A stretch of DNA of 64,000 nt from Bacillus sp. N13C7 (GTDB lineage: Bacteria > Bacillota > Bacilli > Bacillales > Bacillaceae): NCBI RefSeq assembly GCF_026790065.1, contig NZ_JALAMO010000018.1:62001-126000 (forward strand), written 5' to 3'. Below, piece by piece: positions 48,041 to 56,454 of the stretch (position 1 is the stretch's first letter; each line of letters starts with the position of its first letter). The position numbers were made by a program, and so were the translations under genes. Below the pieces are notes generated by a model. It did no database searches. It saw nothing but the letters and a program-made list of their open reading frames with translations, and was not told the origin of the DNA.

Positions 48041-49030
48041 TTACAGGACAACGTCATCAGCAATCGGCGTTTCCATAATTCTTTTGACAATAGGAAGATC
48101 CGAAGACTGGCCGAGTGCCCACATCAGTTTTGGCACGATTGCTTCTGTATTCATATTTCTGGATCGGATAATTAAGTCTTGATTGACTCTGCGGCCGACC
48201 TCGTAAATGCTCATGTCTTCGCCTTCTTCCAGACATTGGGTTGTGATCACGACGACGATGCCGCTTTCGATCAGCTCATTCACTTTTGATAAAATGTCTC
48301 TGCCTTCAAACGGCACGCCTCCGCTGCCGTAGCTCTCAATGACAATTCCTTTGTACATGCTTTTCAGGGCATCAAACATTTCAGGCTTTAAGCCCGGATG
48401 CAGCTTCAGCAGACATACATCTGTGCATAGTGAAGTATCAACTGTGAAAGTGGCATTCTCAGGTTCCGTTACTTGTTTGTTGTATTCGATCCCGTCTTCA
48501 TTGATAAAAGCGATATAGGGGTAATTGATGCTTTCAAATGCGTCATAGCTTTTCGTTCTTAATTTGATCGCACGCGTTCCTTGGATGACTCTGCCATCAA
48601 ACACAACATATACGCCGCCCACACCTTCACAAGCAAAGCGAATGGCGTCCGTGATATTTTTTTTGGCGTCCGTTTTTTGGAATGTGATCGGGATCTGCGA
48701 GCCAGTAATGACAATCGGCTTTTTGGCATGCTGCAGCATATACGATAATGCGGCAGATGTATAGGCCATTGTATCCGTACCGTGGGTAATAACAAAACCG
48801 TCATAAGCATCATAATTTTCCTTTACGGCTTCTGCTATTTCCACCCAGTATTCAGGCTGCATATTGGTGCTGTCTATATTCATAAGCGACTGTGTTTCCA
48901 TCGTGTAATCGTTATCAAGTTTTGATACGTAACTTAATAATTCATCAGCCTTTACTCCGGGAGCCAGCCCATTTTCCCCTTCAACCGAGGCAATCGTTCC
49001 CCCAGTTGTCAACATCAATAATTTTTTCAT
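48041..49030 (-). CDS. ansA: L-asparaginase AnsA
   Basis: Hydrolyses L-asparagine to aspartate and ammonia in the cytoplasm. The 329-residue type I/II enzyme fold has the nucleophile Thr12 in LTTGGTIAS and the second motif [16 protein letters not shown] (about 79-94). ATG at 49030 has AGAGGTGCATGG upstream and gives the known length; 20 upstream codons are open but unsupported. First gene of ansA-ansB with a sigma-A promoter 73 bases upstream. Confidence 0.97.
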   Translation of the reverse strand: MKKLLMLTTGGTIASVEGENGLAPGVKADELLSYVSKLDNDYTMETQSLMNIDSTNMQPEYWVEIAEAVKENYDAYDGFVITHGTDTMAYTSAALSYMLQHAKKPIVITGSQIPITFQKTDAKKNITDAIRFACEGVGGVYVVFDGRVIQGTRAIKLRTKSYDAFESINYPYIAFINEDGIEYNKQVTEPENATFTVDTSLCTDVCLLKLHPGLKPEMFDALKSMYKGIVIESYGSGGVPFEGRDILSKVNELIESGIVVVITTQCLEEGEDMSIYEVGRRVNQDLIIRSRNMNTEAIVPKLMWALGQSSDLPIVKRIMETPIADDVVL

Positions 49031-49102
49031 ACCATGCACCTCTTCACTGTATCTAAAGATGGGTTGCGAGAAGGCATTCGCTTTTCGCATACTTTTAATG
49101 CA

Positions 49103-49131
49103 ATTATAGACACGGAAAATAAAATACGCAA
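49103..49131 (-). promoter_or_regulatory. Sigma-A promoter of ansA-ansB
   Basis: TTGCGT (49126-49131) and TATAAT (49103-49108) on the minus strand with 17-base spacing, in the ansA/ansR divergent region where AnsR is expected to bind. Confidence 0.8.
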
Positions 49132-49211
49132 GACATTATTATTCAATTCGCGTACACTTCCTAATACCTATATGATATAATCAGCTCAAGGTGAAAAAGG
49201 AGCGGAAGTTC

Positions 49212-49562
49212 ATGAATCTAGATCGTTTAACTGAATTGAGAAAAAAGAAAAATTGGTCGCTTCAATATACAGCTGACCTTCTGGGTATCGCAAAAAGCAC
49301 ATATGCCGGCTATGAGTCAGGCTACCGCCGGCCTTCGCTTGAGGCGCTTGCCATGCTGGCTGACCTCTTTGATACAACCTGCGATGAACTTTTGGGCCGC
49401 GAGAAACAAAAGCAGACTGCCCCTCAGACCATAGAATTGACCACGTGGAGCAGCCTTGACTTTCACATTACTGTTGATGGCAAGCCGCTGAGTGAAGACG
49501 AAATCATCCAGTTGATTACCTTTATCCGGACAAAGAGAAAAGTACAGGAGGAAATGAGTTAA
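49212..49562 (+). CDS. ansR: Transcriptional repressor AnsR of the ans operon
   Basis: A 116-residue XRE-family regulator. The N-terminal helix-turn-helix (about 1-58; LRKKKNWSLQYTADLLGIAKSTYAGYESG) is followed by a small C-terminal domain that may sense the inducer (aspartate in B. subtilis). Transcribed divergently from ansA; TATAAT at 49176-49181 is its likely -10. The ATG at 49212 follows AAGGAG; an in-frame Met seven codons earlier is possible. No terminator is visible before the convergent yqxK 8 bases away. Confidence 0.95.
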   Translation: MNLDRLTELRKKKNWSLQYTADLLGIAKSTYAGYESGYRRPSLEALAMLADLFDTTCDELLGREKQKQTAPQTIELTTWSSLDFHITVDGKPLSEDEIIQLITFIRTKRKVQEEMS

Positions 49563-49570
49563 TCATTACC

Positions 49571-50734
49571 TCACGGTTTAATTTTACCGTAGGTTCCTCC
49601 CCCTCCGGCTTTCAATTCCAGCTTTCCGGATCTTGCTTTAACAATTAGTGCCGCTGTTTTTGGCGGGACGACGCGAGCCAAATCTTCTTCTGCAGCCTCA
49701 TGAAGAACAGCCATTTCTGTTCCGAAGGCTCTTTTTAGTTTGTCCAGCGTTTTCGGACCGACACCCGGAACAAATTGCAGCGGGATCTGGTGAACATACC
49801 GCGGACGCGGTACGCGAACTTCAGCCTGATCACTCAATTCACGCAATCTTTCGCTGACTCCCTTGGTAAATCTGGCATTTCCGCAATTCGCACACGCTGT
49901 TTCCCCGTTCACAGCAGGTTCTCCGCACGCTTCGCAAGCCGTCTGATAATATTTCCCCAATAACGGGTCCAAGCCGTAATTTGCAGTAACTTTTCTGTCA
50001 TCCTGTCCCCTTAATGCAAGAGCAAATTCAGTAAAATCAGCTGACTGTACATATAGTTCATTATATTCTCTGCCGATTTTCCCTAACGAATGCGCATCAG
50101 AATTTGTTAAAAACGTATACTGATTTAATTCAGATACGTGTGATGCCATGTCTGTATCACAGCTTAATCCTAGCTCCACCGCATCTATCATAGAGGGCTC
50201 AAAAACTTCGGTTATGCTTGATTTAACCCCTTTTCCATATAAGCTTTTATGCGGCGTAAAGATATGGGCGGGAATAAACAGCCCGCCCATTTCCTTCACT
50301 TTTTTTTGCAGGTTGAAGCCCGTTTCATATATCCGCTGTGAGCTTAAGTGAATATTTTTCAGCCGCGCTGACAGCCAGTTTGAAAACTGCTTCATATCAG
50401 CCAGCGTCGGCATAAAGGCGAGCACATGAATCGGCCCGCTGCAGGCTTCATCATAAATCTCCAGCTCGCTCCCCAACAAAAGAGTCGTGCTGCGGTAACG
50501 AATCCCACCGCCGTCAAGCTCGTGATACTTTCCAGATGATAAGCCTTCCTCAAGCTCTAGGATGACCTCTGGAGAATGACAGTCGATAATACCTAGAAGT
50601 TCAATTCCTTTATGTTCGCTGGCTTCAACCAAAATCCGGTCCAGCGTCAACGTTTTGGCGCCTGTGATTTTGACGGCTCTTCCTGTAAAGGTTCGGCCGA
50701 TATGAATGTGCAAATCTGCGTAAATTTTTTTCAT
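49571..50734 (-). CDS. yqxK: PHP-domain endonuclease Q (EndoQ)-like protein YqxK
   Basis: A 387-residue protein with an N-terminal PHP metal-dependent phosphoesterase domain (DLHIH at residues 7-11, GIIDCHSPEV, HIFTPHKSLYG, NSDAHSLGKIG), a zinc ribbon (CEACGEPAVNGE...CANCG, about 271-290) and a helix-hairpin-helix PGVGPKTLDKLKRAFG (about 333-349). This architecture matches endonuclease Q, which nicks DNA 5' of deaminated bases (uracil, hypoxanthine), known first from archaea. Activity of this protein is inferred. It overlaps nudF by 4 bases, pairing a DNA-damage nuclease with a Nudix enzyme. Confidence 0.85.
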   Translation of the reverse strand: MKKIYADLHIHIGRTFTGRAVKITGAKTLTLDRILVEASEHKGIELLGIIDCHSPEVILELEEGLSSGKYHELDGGGIRYRSTTLLLGSELEIYDEACSGPIHVLAFMPTLADMKQFSNWLSARLKNIHLSSQRIYETGFNLQKKVKEMGGLFIPAHIFTPHKSLYGKGVKSSITEVFEPSMIDAVELGLSCDTDMASHVSELNQYTFLTNSDAHSLGKIGREYNELYVQSADFTEFALALRGQDDRKVTANYGLDPLLGKYYQTACEACGEPAVNGETACANCGNARFTKGVSERLRELSDQAEVRVPRPRYVHQIPLQFVPGVGPKTLDKLKRAFGTEMAVLHEAAEEDLARVVPPKTAALIVKARSGKLELKAGGGGTYGKIKP

Positions 50735-51288
50735 TTTTGTGCTTGGAGCGCTTCTTTCAGCTGAAGATACTGAATCGCATAGGCTGTTTTAGCATCGTAT
50801 ACCTCACGTGATTCAACCAGCTTCAGCGCATCTTCAAGCGTCACCTCCATCACTTCAACAAACTCGTCCTCATCAAGCTCCCGTTTTTCTTCGAGCACAG
50901 AAAGCTCTTCAGCAAGAAAAACATGGACAATTTCATCAGCAAAACCGGGCGATGTATAAAACGCAGTGATTTTTGTCAGTTTTTTCGCTGTATACCCCGT
51001 TTCCTCTTCTAGCTCCCGAAGTGCCGTATACTCCGGCTCCTCCCCTTTTTCAAGCTTTCCGGCTGGTATTTCAACGATCGTCCGCTCAAGCGGCTTACGG
51101 AATTGTTTCACCATGATGATTTTCCCTTCATCTGTGAGAGCCAAGACCGCTACAGCTCCGGGATGTTTCACAATTTCACGTTTACTCGTTTTGCCGTTTG
51201 GAAGTTCAACGTCCTCTACAAAAAGATCAATGACTTTCCCTGAAAAAATTTGTTCTTTGGCAATTGTTTTTTCTTCTAATGGTTTCAT
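50731..51288 (-). CDS. nudF: ADP-ribose pyrophosphatase NudF
   Basis: Hydrolyses ADP-ribose to AMP and ribose 5-phosphate. The 185-residue Nudix enzyme has the full Nudix box (Gly77 to Tyr99, with RELEEETG holding the metal-binding glutamates) and the C-terminal pattern of the ADP-ribose subfamily. The ATG at 51288 gives the known length and follows GGGAGATGAAGA. It is the first gene of nudF-yqxK and diverges from mciZ. Confidence 0.95.
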   Translation of the reverse strand: MKPLEEKTIAKEQIFSGKVIDLFVEDVELPNGKTSKREIVKHPGAVAVLALTDEGKIIMVKQFRKPLERTIVEIPAGKLEKGEEPEYTALRELEEETGYTAKKLTKITAFYTSPGFADEIVHVFLAEELSVLEEKRELDEDEFVEVMEVTLEDALKLVESREVYDAKTAYAIQYLQLKEALQAQK

Positions 51289-51362
51289 TTCTTCATCTCC
51301 CGTTCTGTCTCTATATGATGCCCCATACATTTTATCATACTAGAGAAAAAGGGGGCTTCTTC

Positions 51363-51485
51363 GTGAAAGTGCACCGCATGCCAAAAGGTATCGTCTTAGT
51401 CGGAAAAGCATGGGAGATTCGGGCGAAGTTAAAGGAATACGGACGAACATTTGAATATGTGAAGGATTGGGTCTCTAAGCCGTAA
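51363..51485 (+). CDS. mciZ: MciZ, peptide inhibitor of FtsZ
   Basis: A 40-residue peptide (MKVHRMPKGIVLVGKAWEIR then KLKEYGRTFEYVKDW) that I recognise as MciZ, which binds the C-terminal face of FtsZ and caps filament ends in the mother cell to stop a second Z ring during sporulation. The start is GTG at 51363, preceded by AAAGGGGG. Upstream at 51324-51331 CATACATT resembles a sigma-E -10, in line with its known mother-cell expression, although no convincing -35 is visible. Three residues differ from the 168 peptide I remember (I10, E31, V37). Confidence 0.93.
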   Translation: MKVHRMPKGIVLVGKAWEIRAKLKEYGRTFEYVKDWVSKP

Positions 51486-51547
51486 AAGTTGAAACTTTAG
51501 CTCCTTTATATTACGGTCAATACAAAGCCTAAAAAAGGAGTGTGCAC

Positions 51548-52468
51548 ATGAAAAAGCGCAAACTGGGTACATCTGATTTAGAAATAAGCGAAGTCGGACT
51601 CGGCTGTATGTCTCTTGGAACTGAAAAAAACAAAGCCTTGTCCATCCTGGATGAAGCCATCGAGCTTGGCATTAACTATTTGGACACAGCGGATTTATAC
51701 GACCGCGGACGCAACGAGGAAATCGTCGGTGATGCGATCCAAAACAGGCGCCAGGATATTATTTTGGCAACGAAAGCGGGAAACCGCTGGGATGACGGAA
51801 GCGAGGGCTGGTATTGGGACCCTTCAAAAGCTTACATAAAAGAAGCCGTTAAAAAGAGTCTTGCGCGGCTGAAAACGGATTATATCGACCTTTATCAGCT
51901 TCACGGCGGCACGATAGAGGACAACATTGATGAAACGATCGAAGCGTTTGAGGAATTAAAACAAGAAGGTGTCATCCGTTATTACGGCATTTCTTCCATC
52001 CGTCCGAATGTGATTAAAGAATATGTGAAAAAATCAACCATCGTCAGTATTATGATGCAATTCAGCCTGTTTGACAGACGCCCCGAAGAATGGCTTCCGC
52101 TTTTAGACGAACACCACATCAGCGTAGTCGCCAGAGGTCCGGTTGCCAAAGGGCTCTTAACTGAAAAACCGCTTGATCAAGCGGCGGACAGCATCAAACA
52201 AAAGGGATATCTGTCCTATACCTTTGAGGAATTGACACATGCCCGCAAAGCCATGGAGAATGTTGCTCCCGATCTTTCCATGACAGAAAAGTCACTGCAA
52301 TATCTATTAGCACAGCCTGCTGTCGCCTCAGTGATTACAGGCGCCAGTAAGATTGAGCAGTTACGGGAAAACGTTCAGGCTGCAAACGCACGGCGTTTAA
52401 CGGAAGCGGAAATCAAATCGCTCCAATCTCATACGAAACAAGATGTTTATGAAGCTCACCGCTCATAA
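51548..52468 (+). CDS. yqkF: Aldo/keto reductase YqkF
   Basis: A 306-residue NADPH-dependent reductase of the AKR superfamily, likely a (beta/alpha)8 barrel. Catalytic positions visible: Asp near residue 48 and Tyr near 53 in YLDTADLYDRG, Lys in ATKAGN, and His in LYQLHGG. The C-terminal part has VITGASKIEQLRENV. Substrate unknown. ATG at 51548 has AAAGGAG seven bases upstream; the frame opens two codons earlier with GTG. Ends in a terminator shared with yqkE. Confidence 0.92.
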   Translation: MKKRKLGTSDLEISEVGLGCMSLGTEKNKALSILDEAIELGINYLDTADLYDRGRNEEIVGDAIQNRRQDIILATKAGNRWDDGSEGWYWDPSKAYIKEAVKKSLARLKTDYIDLYQLHGGTIEDNIDETIEAFEELKQEGVIRYYGISSIRPNVIKEYVKKSTIVSIMMQFSLFDRRPEEWLPLLDEHHISVVARGPVAKGLLTEKPLDQAADSIKQKGYLSYTFEELTHARKAMENVAPDLSMTEKSLQYLLAQPAVASVITGASKIEQLRENVQAANARRLTEAEIKSLQSHTKQDVYEAHRS

Positions 52469-52471
52469 TAG

Positions 52472-52502
52472 AAAAACCAGCCCCTGTACGGGTGCTGGTT
52501 TA
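52472..52502. terminator. Bidirectional terminator, yqkF / yqkE
   Basis: AACCAGC-CCC and GGG-GCTGGTT arms around TGTAC, flanked by A and T runs. Confidence 0.85.
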
Positions 52503-52724
52503 TTTATATTGATGCCAATCCATCTGGCTCTCATTAAGAAGCTCTTCAAAGCTTTTGTTTTTTTCGATCTCTTTTTTCTTTCTGATCTGTTCTGCTTTCT
52601 CTCTTTCCTGCCTCTTTGCATCCTCTTCCTTCAATTGGCTCTTCAATCCCATAAGTTTTGCTTTGATGTCGGATTGAAGGTCATCTTTCAATTGGTGCTT
52701 GTCAGCGGATTTTTGTTTTTTCAT
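52500..52724 (-). CDS. yqkE: YqkE, small charged coiled protein (DUF3886 type)
   Basis: A 74-residue, highly charged protein (KLMGLKSQLKEEDAKRQERE... and KKKEIEKNKS), probably one long helix, ending SFEELLNESQMDWHQYK. The ATG at 52724 is chosen because it follows GGGGGAGTC; 16 open codons upstream are unsupported. No function known. Convergent with yqkF. Confidence 0.82.
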   Translation of the reverse strand: MKKQKSADKHQLKDDLQSDIKAKLMGLKSQLKEEDAKRQEREKAEQIRKKKEIEKNKSFEELLNESQMDWHQYK

Positions 52725-52885
52725 GTATGACTCCCCCGTAGTTTGGTTTGAAGCCAGTTTATCACGGAGCATGCAGACTGAACAAGCGGACTCTCTTCTG
52801 AAAACTTTTTGGGCCTGTGCAGCAGTGTTTAGGTATAATGATTTTAGATATATTTCCTAAAATTAGTTGAAAGGTGCTGTGACTT

Positions 52886-53803
52886 TTGAAGAGAATCCTT
52901 TTGGCCATCGGCGCTCTCTTAGCCGCTATCATCGCAATAGGGATATTTTTTTCGAATATCATTCTATTCATCAAGAAAAAAACAAATGAAGAGATTATAA
53001 AAAGAGAGACAGACGACGGACATGATGTGTTTGAATCATTTGAACGAATGGAGAAAACCGCTTTTGTAATCCCTTCCGCTTACGGATATGATATAAAAGG
53101 ATACCACGTTGCACCGCATGACACACCAAACACCATCATCATTTGTCACGGCGTGACGATGAATATGCTGAATTCTCTTAAATATATGCATTTATTTCTC
53201 GATCTCGGCTGGAACGTGATTGTTTATGACCATCGCCGGCACGGACAAAGCGGCGGAAAAACGACTAGCTATGGGTTTTATGAAAAGGATGATCTCAGCG
53301 AGGTTGTCAGCTGGATCAAAAACAAAACAGGGCATCGCGGTTTGACCGGAATTCATGGTGAATCTATGGGGGCTGTGACTGCCCTGCTTTACGCTGGTGC
53401 ACACTGTGATGATGGCGCTGATTTTTATATTGCCGATTGTCCGTTCGCCCGTTTTGATGAACAGCTTGCTTATCGGCTGAAAGCAGAATACAGGCTCCCG
53501 TCTTGGCCGCTGCTTCCCATCGCCGACTTCTTTTTAAAGCTGAGGGGCGGCTATCGCGTCCGCGAAGTATCTCCGCTTGCTGTCATTGATAAAATCGAAA
53601 AACCGGTCCTTTTTATTCACAGCAAGGATGATGATTATATTCCCGTTTCTTCAACCGAGCGGCTTTATGAAAAGAAACCCGGACCGAAGGCGCTGTATAT
53701 TGCCAAGAATGGTGAACACGCCATGTCGTATACAAAAAACCGGGACACATACCGAAAAACGGTGCAGGTGTTTTTAAACAAATTGAATGATCCAACACTA
53801 TAA
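52886..53803 (+). CDS. yqkD: Membrane-anchored alpha/beta hydrolase YqkD
   Basis: A 305-residue serine hydrolase with an N-terminal membrane anchor (ILLAIGALLAAIIAIGIFF, about 4-22). The fold shows HGV (oxyanion region, about 88-90), nucleophile Ser160 in GIHGESMGA, an Asp in HSKDDDYIPV and the catalytic His in NGEHAMSY. Related to serine aminopeptidase S33 / BEM46-type hydrolases; substrate unknown. The TTG start at 52886 has GAAAGGTG upstream. TATAAT lies near 52836 as a likely -10. Confidence 0.9.
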   Translation: MKRILLAIGALLAAIIAIGIFFSNIILFIKKKTNEEIIKRETDDGHDVFESFERMEKTAFVIPSAYGYDIKGYHVAPHDTPNTIIICHGVTMNMLNSLKYMHLFLDLGWNVIVYDHRRHGQSGGKTTSYGFYEKDDLSEVVSWIKNKTGHRGLTGIHGESMGAVTALLYAGAHCDDGADFYIADCPFARFDEQLAYRLKAEYRLPSWPLLPIADFFLKLRGGYRVREVSPLAVIDKIEKPVLFIHSKDDDYIPVSSTERLYEKKPGPKALYIAKNGEHAMSYTKNRDTYRKTVQVFLNKLNDPTL

Positions 53804-53840
53804 AAAAAGCGAAAGGCCCCTTCAGCTCTTTCGCTTTTCC
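53802..53840. terminator. Bidirectional terminator, yqkD / yqkC
   Basis: AAAAGCGAAAG and CTTTCGCTTTT arms with a GC-rich loop between the convergent stops; T7 on the minus strand. Confidence 0.88.
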
Positions 53841-53843
53841 ACA

Positions 53844-54083
53844 TCATAAAACGTCGGTAATGCCATCCATATTTTCTCTGATCCAGTCAATCGCAAGATC
53901 TATCGTTGTAAACTCCTGCGTTTCGAAGGTCATTTCATCCTGCAATAGCCACACATCTTTCTTGACGGATTCTGCTCCTCCGATTGACCAGTGAAGCAAG
54001 GTATAGGGATGGTTTTGGTTCAGGAAGGATACCCACGTTTTATTCTGTGCTGTGTTCTTCATTGACTTCAGCTTTTGTTCCAC
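53844..54083 (-). CDS. yqkC: YqkC, small conserved protein (DUF2552 type)
   Basis: A 79-residue soluble protein ([21 protein letters not shown] in the middle, acidic C terminus) of the DUF2552 family. No catalytic motif. Last gene of the run polYB-yqjX ... yqkC on the minus strand, 13 bases after yqkB. Function unknown. Confidence 0.83.
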   Translation of the reverse strand: MEQKLKSMKNTAQNKTWVSFLNQNHPYTLLHWSIGGAESVKKDVWLLQDEMTFETQEFTTIDLAIDWIRENMDGITDVL

Positions 54084-54096
54084 GTTTCGTGTCTCC

Positions 54097-54420
54097 CTAC
54101 TTTACTAATATGCTCATTCTGGGGCTGAGCATTTCAGCCGGGCTTTTTAGCGCCAGCGTTTTGGCTTTTTCATTGTAATCGATCGTCATTTGATCGTCAA
54201 AAAACACTTTTTGCGACGATTGGATATACAGCGGGATGCCGTTCGTTTCCAGCTGCTCGCACTGTCCCGTTAATTCTTCTGTAAGCCAGATTGTCGGTAC
54301 ACCGCTTACCGCACAGCCGCATCCTTCTGAATCGTAACGAAGCTGGGCTTTTTTTCCCGGGTTGGCGTCAAACGCCTCTTGCAGTGCCTGTTTTGCTGCA
54401 TCTGTCACATGTATATTCAT
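54097..54420 (-). CDS. yqkB: YqkB, HesB/IscA-like Fe-S biogenesis fold protein
   Basis: A 107-residue HesB-like protein. It begins [17 protein letters not shown] as A-type carriers do and has a CGC at about residues 33-35 in the N-terminal part, but the C-terminal CGCG of true A-type carriers is missing, so a scaffold role is doubtful. It may bind another ligand. Overlaps yqkA by 4 bases. Confidence 0.83.
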   Translation of the reverse strand: MNIHVTDAAKQALQEAFDANPGKKAQLRYDSEGCGCAVSGVPTIWLTEELTGQCEQLETNGIPLYIQSSQKVFFDDQMTIDYNEKAKTLALKSPAEMLSPRMSILVK

Positions 54421-55448
54421 AAGGTGAGACCCCCGTTTTCATCATTTTCGCCATTGTAGCATACAACGCTTCCATTCGCATTGTTTCTGCCTTCTTTCCA
54501 GCGCTTCGCTTTCTCTTCTGCAGTCTTGATCCAATCATCTTTCCCTTGTATGTAGTGATTGATGCTGTCCGGATACTGGGCCGCCAGCCGTTTTTTGAGA
54601 ACGGCGTATTCTTTCGCTATTGCTGGATGGGCTCTGAGATAATCTCTAAATAACAAGTGCCTTTCAATTGCACGGTTCCCCTTTTCGTACATATGGACAT
54701 GATGAGTGCGCTTATTTCCGCCCTTTTGGAAATAACGCCTGCCCGCTATGCCGTTTTCTCCTTTCGGTGTATAGCCGATTGACTTCATTTTGGTGTCATA
54801 TTGGCTCACAGCTTCAATGCTTCTGACTTCAACTAACATATCAATGATTGGCTTTGCCGCCATGTTCGGTATCGATGTGCTTCCGATATGGTGAACAGCG
54901 ATGATCTCAGGCCCGAACACAAGCTTCAGCCGGTTTTTTTCCTCTTTAAAAAGTTCCGCCCATTTCTCATTATAAAGCACAACTTCAACTTTTCTTTTCG
55001 GATACAAATAAAGGACAGACAGCAAAAGGCCTTCCCCGGCTTTGACGGTTTCTGTGTGCTGAAACCCCGCTTGTGTATAGAGCGAAACAGCCGGTGTATT
55101 CTTCTCGGCTGTGACTACTTTCATTTTCTCAGCGTCTTCGTTTTGATCGATGACAAATTGCAGAAGTGCTCGTCCAATCCCTTTTCTAAAACCGTCAGGA
55201 TGGACAACAAGCCTGCAAATGGTGAGATGATGCATGTTTTTCTCATATGAAATGACACCGATCAGCCTGCCGTCTTTCCGATATCCCGCAAACTGTTCAC
55301 GAGACGCCTGAATATCCTTCGCCGTCTCTTGCAAGGCAGGGATACCGTCAAAACCGATAAGCTCCGCTTCCTTGATATAGGCGGGCTGCTGTACGGCAAT
55401 AATCTCACGCGCTGTGACGTCTTCCTTATGCTGAAGAAATTCAATCAT
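54417..55448 (-). CDS. yqkA: YqkA, GNAT acetyltransferase fused to GrpB-type domain
   Basis: A 343-residue two-domain protein. The N-terminal part (about 1-155) is a GNAT acetyltransferase with RLVVHPDGFRKGIGRALLQFV (acetyl-CoA loop, about 80-100). The C-terminal part (about 160-330) is a UPF0157/GrpB-family domain of the nucleotidyltransferase fold, with VHHIGSTSIPNMAAKPIIDML. ATG at 55448 has AGGAG seven bases upstream. It overlaps yqjZ by 4 bases. The joint function is unknown; fusion of these two domains is known for YqkA. Confidence 0.9.
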   Translation of the reverse strand: MIEFLQHKEDVTAREIIAVQQPAYIKEAELIGFDGIPALQETAKDIQASREQFAGYRKDGRLIGVISYEKNMHHLTICRLVVHPDGFRKGIGRALLQFVIDQNEDAEKMKVVTAEKNTPAVSLYTQAGFQHTETVKAGEGLLLSVLYLYPKRKVEVVLYNEKWAELFKEEKNRLKLVFGPEIIAVHHIGSTSIPNMAAKPIIDMLVEVRSIEAVSQYDTKMKSIGYTPKGENGIAGRRYFQKGGNKRTHHVHMYEKGNRAIERHLLFRDYLRAHPAIAKEYAVLKKRLAAQYPDSINHYIQGKDDWIKTAEEKAKRWKEGRNNANGSVVCYNGENDENGGLTL

Positions 55449-55783
55449 GCGTGTTCTCCTGAAAACAGCCGCTGCCTTTCGACTTTTGCCACGCGGACTG
55501 CATACGACGCGTACCAAACGCTTTTTCCTTTTTCTTTTGCCGCTTGATGTTCAGTATGATGCTTCCAGTGGTTAATTGCGTCCATACTGTCCCAGTAGGA
55601 AACCGTTATGCCCCTTCCGTCTGCTTCACGAACGCTTTCGACGCCTAAAAATCCGGGCTGATCCGCCGCAAGCAATACCATCCGCTCCGCTGTGTCTCCA
55701 TATCCTGCGTCATTTTCGCTTTTGACAGAAGAAAAAATGACCGCATAGTAAGGAGGCTCAGGTGTTCTTGATAAAAAATCCAT
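55445..55783 (-). CDS. yqjZ: YqjZ, ABM-type monooxygenase-fold protein
   Basis: A 112-residue small protein with the antibiotic-biosynthesis-monooxygenase (dimeric alpha-beta barrel) pattern: PEPPYYAVIFSSV, MVLLAADQPGFLGVESVRE and SYWDSMDAINHWKHHTEHQAA. Substrate unknown; relatives degrade haem or oxidise quinones. Overlaps yqkA by 4 bases and follows yqjY by 12. Confidence 0.88.
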   Translation of the reverse strand: MDFLSRTPEPPYYAVIFSSVKSENDAGYGDTAERMVLLAADQPGFLGVESVREADGRGITVSYWDSMDAINHWKHHTEHQAAKEKGKSVWYASYAVRVAKVERQRLFSGEHA

Positions 55784-55795
55784 CCTATTTCCCCC

Positions 55796-56266
55796 TCATA
55801 TGTTTTTGACAAACAGTACCCTGTCTTGGCCCGGGCCGTCGTAATTTGCAAACACTGAGATTCCATTTACCGTTTTGGTGCCCTTTTCAATGTCAAAACC
55901 CAATTTTGTGTGATATGCGATTGATACCTTATTCACCGGTGAAGTGACGCACTTTACCCGGGTGCAGCCTCTTTGTTTTACTGTTTCAATAAATACATCA
56001 TATAATTGTTTTCCAATTTGCATTTTTCTGAAATCCGGATGCACACCGGAAAAATGGATGTATGCCGTTGCAGGATCAGATTGCGATTGAAACCCGATTA
56101 AAAATCCGGTCATGCTGCTATGTTCAGATGTGATAAAGCTTGTGTCCTGAAAATGCTCAAAAAATAATCTCGGCAATTTTTCTTTCAGCTGTTTGCCGCC
56201 CCACCATTCATTCATTACAGACGTTACCATTTCATAATCTGAAGACGTGATTGTTCGAATATCCAT
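55796..56266 (-). CDS. yqjY: GNAT-family acetyltransferase YqjY
   Basis: A 156-residue N-acetyltransferase with the acetyl-CoA motif [19 protein letters not shown] (about 83-101) and a typical C-terminal [10 protein letters not shown]. Substrate unknown. It begins after GGGAGATC. It heads the overlapping cluster yqjY-yqjZ-yqkA-yqkB-yqkC and lies 188 bases downstream of yqjX, with a hairpin but no clear T-run between. Confidence 0.88.
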   Translation of the reverse strand: MDIRTITSSDYEMVTSVMNEWWGGKQLKEKLPRLFFEHFQDTSFITSEHSSMTGFLIGFQSQSDPATAYIHFSGVHPDFRKMQIGKQLYDVFIETVKQRGCTRVKCVTSPVNKVSIAYHTKLGFDIEKGTKTVNGISVFANYDGPGQDRVLFVKNI

Positions 56267-56454
56267 TACGATTTGATCTCCCTCCGTCTGGCAAAACGAA
56301 TGTCAGCTCTTTTTTCTCACAATATAAAAATTATATTTTGCCTGACTGGAATTGTAAATGCCTTCTTTCCTGTATCATACGTTTCCAGACTGCCGGGGGA
56401 ACAATGTTTGATATTTTTACACATCTTTCTCCCCCCCGTGCAGGAGGGAGAGAT
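56267..56454. other. Gap with imperfect hairpin between yqjX and yqjY
   Basis: CTCTCCCTCC and GGGGGGGAGA arms near 56428-56453 (minus strand) form a stable stem but lack a T-run, so termination is doubtful. An AT-rich stretch (56320-56345) may hold a promoter for yqjY. No gene is visible. Confidence 0.4.
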
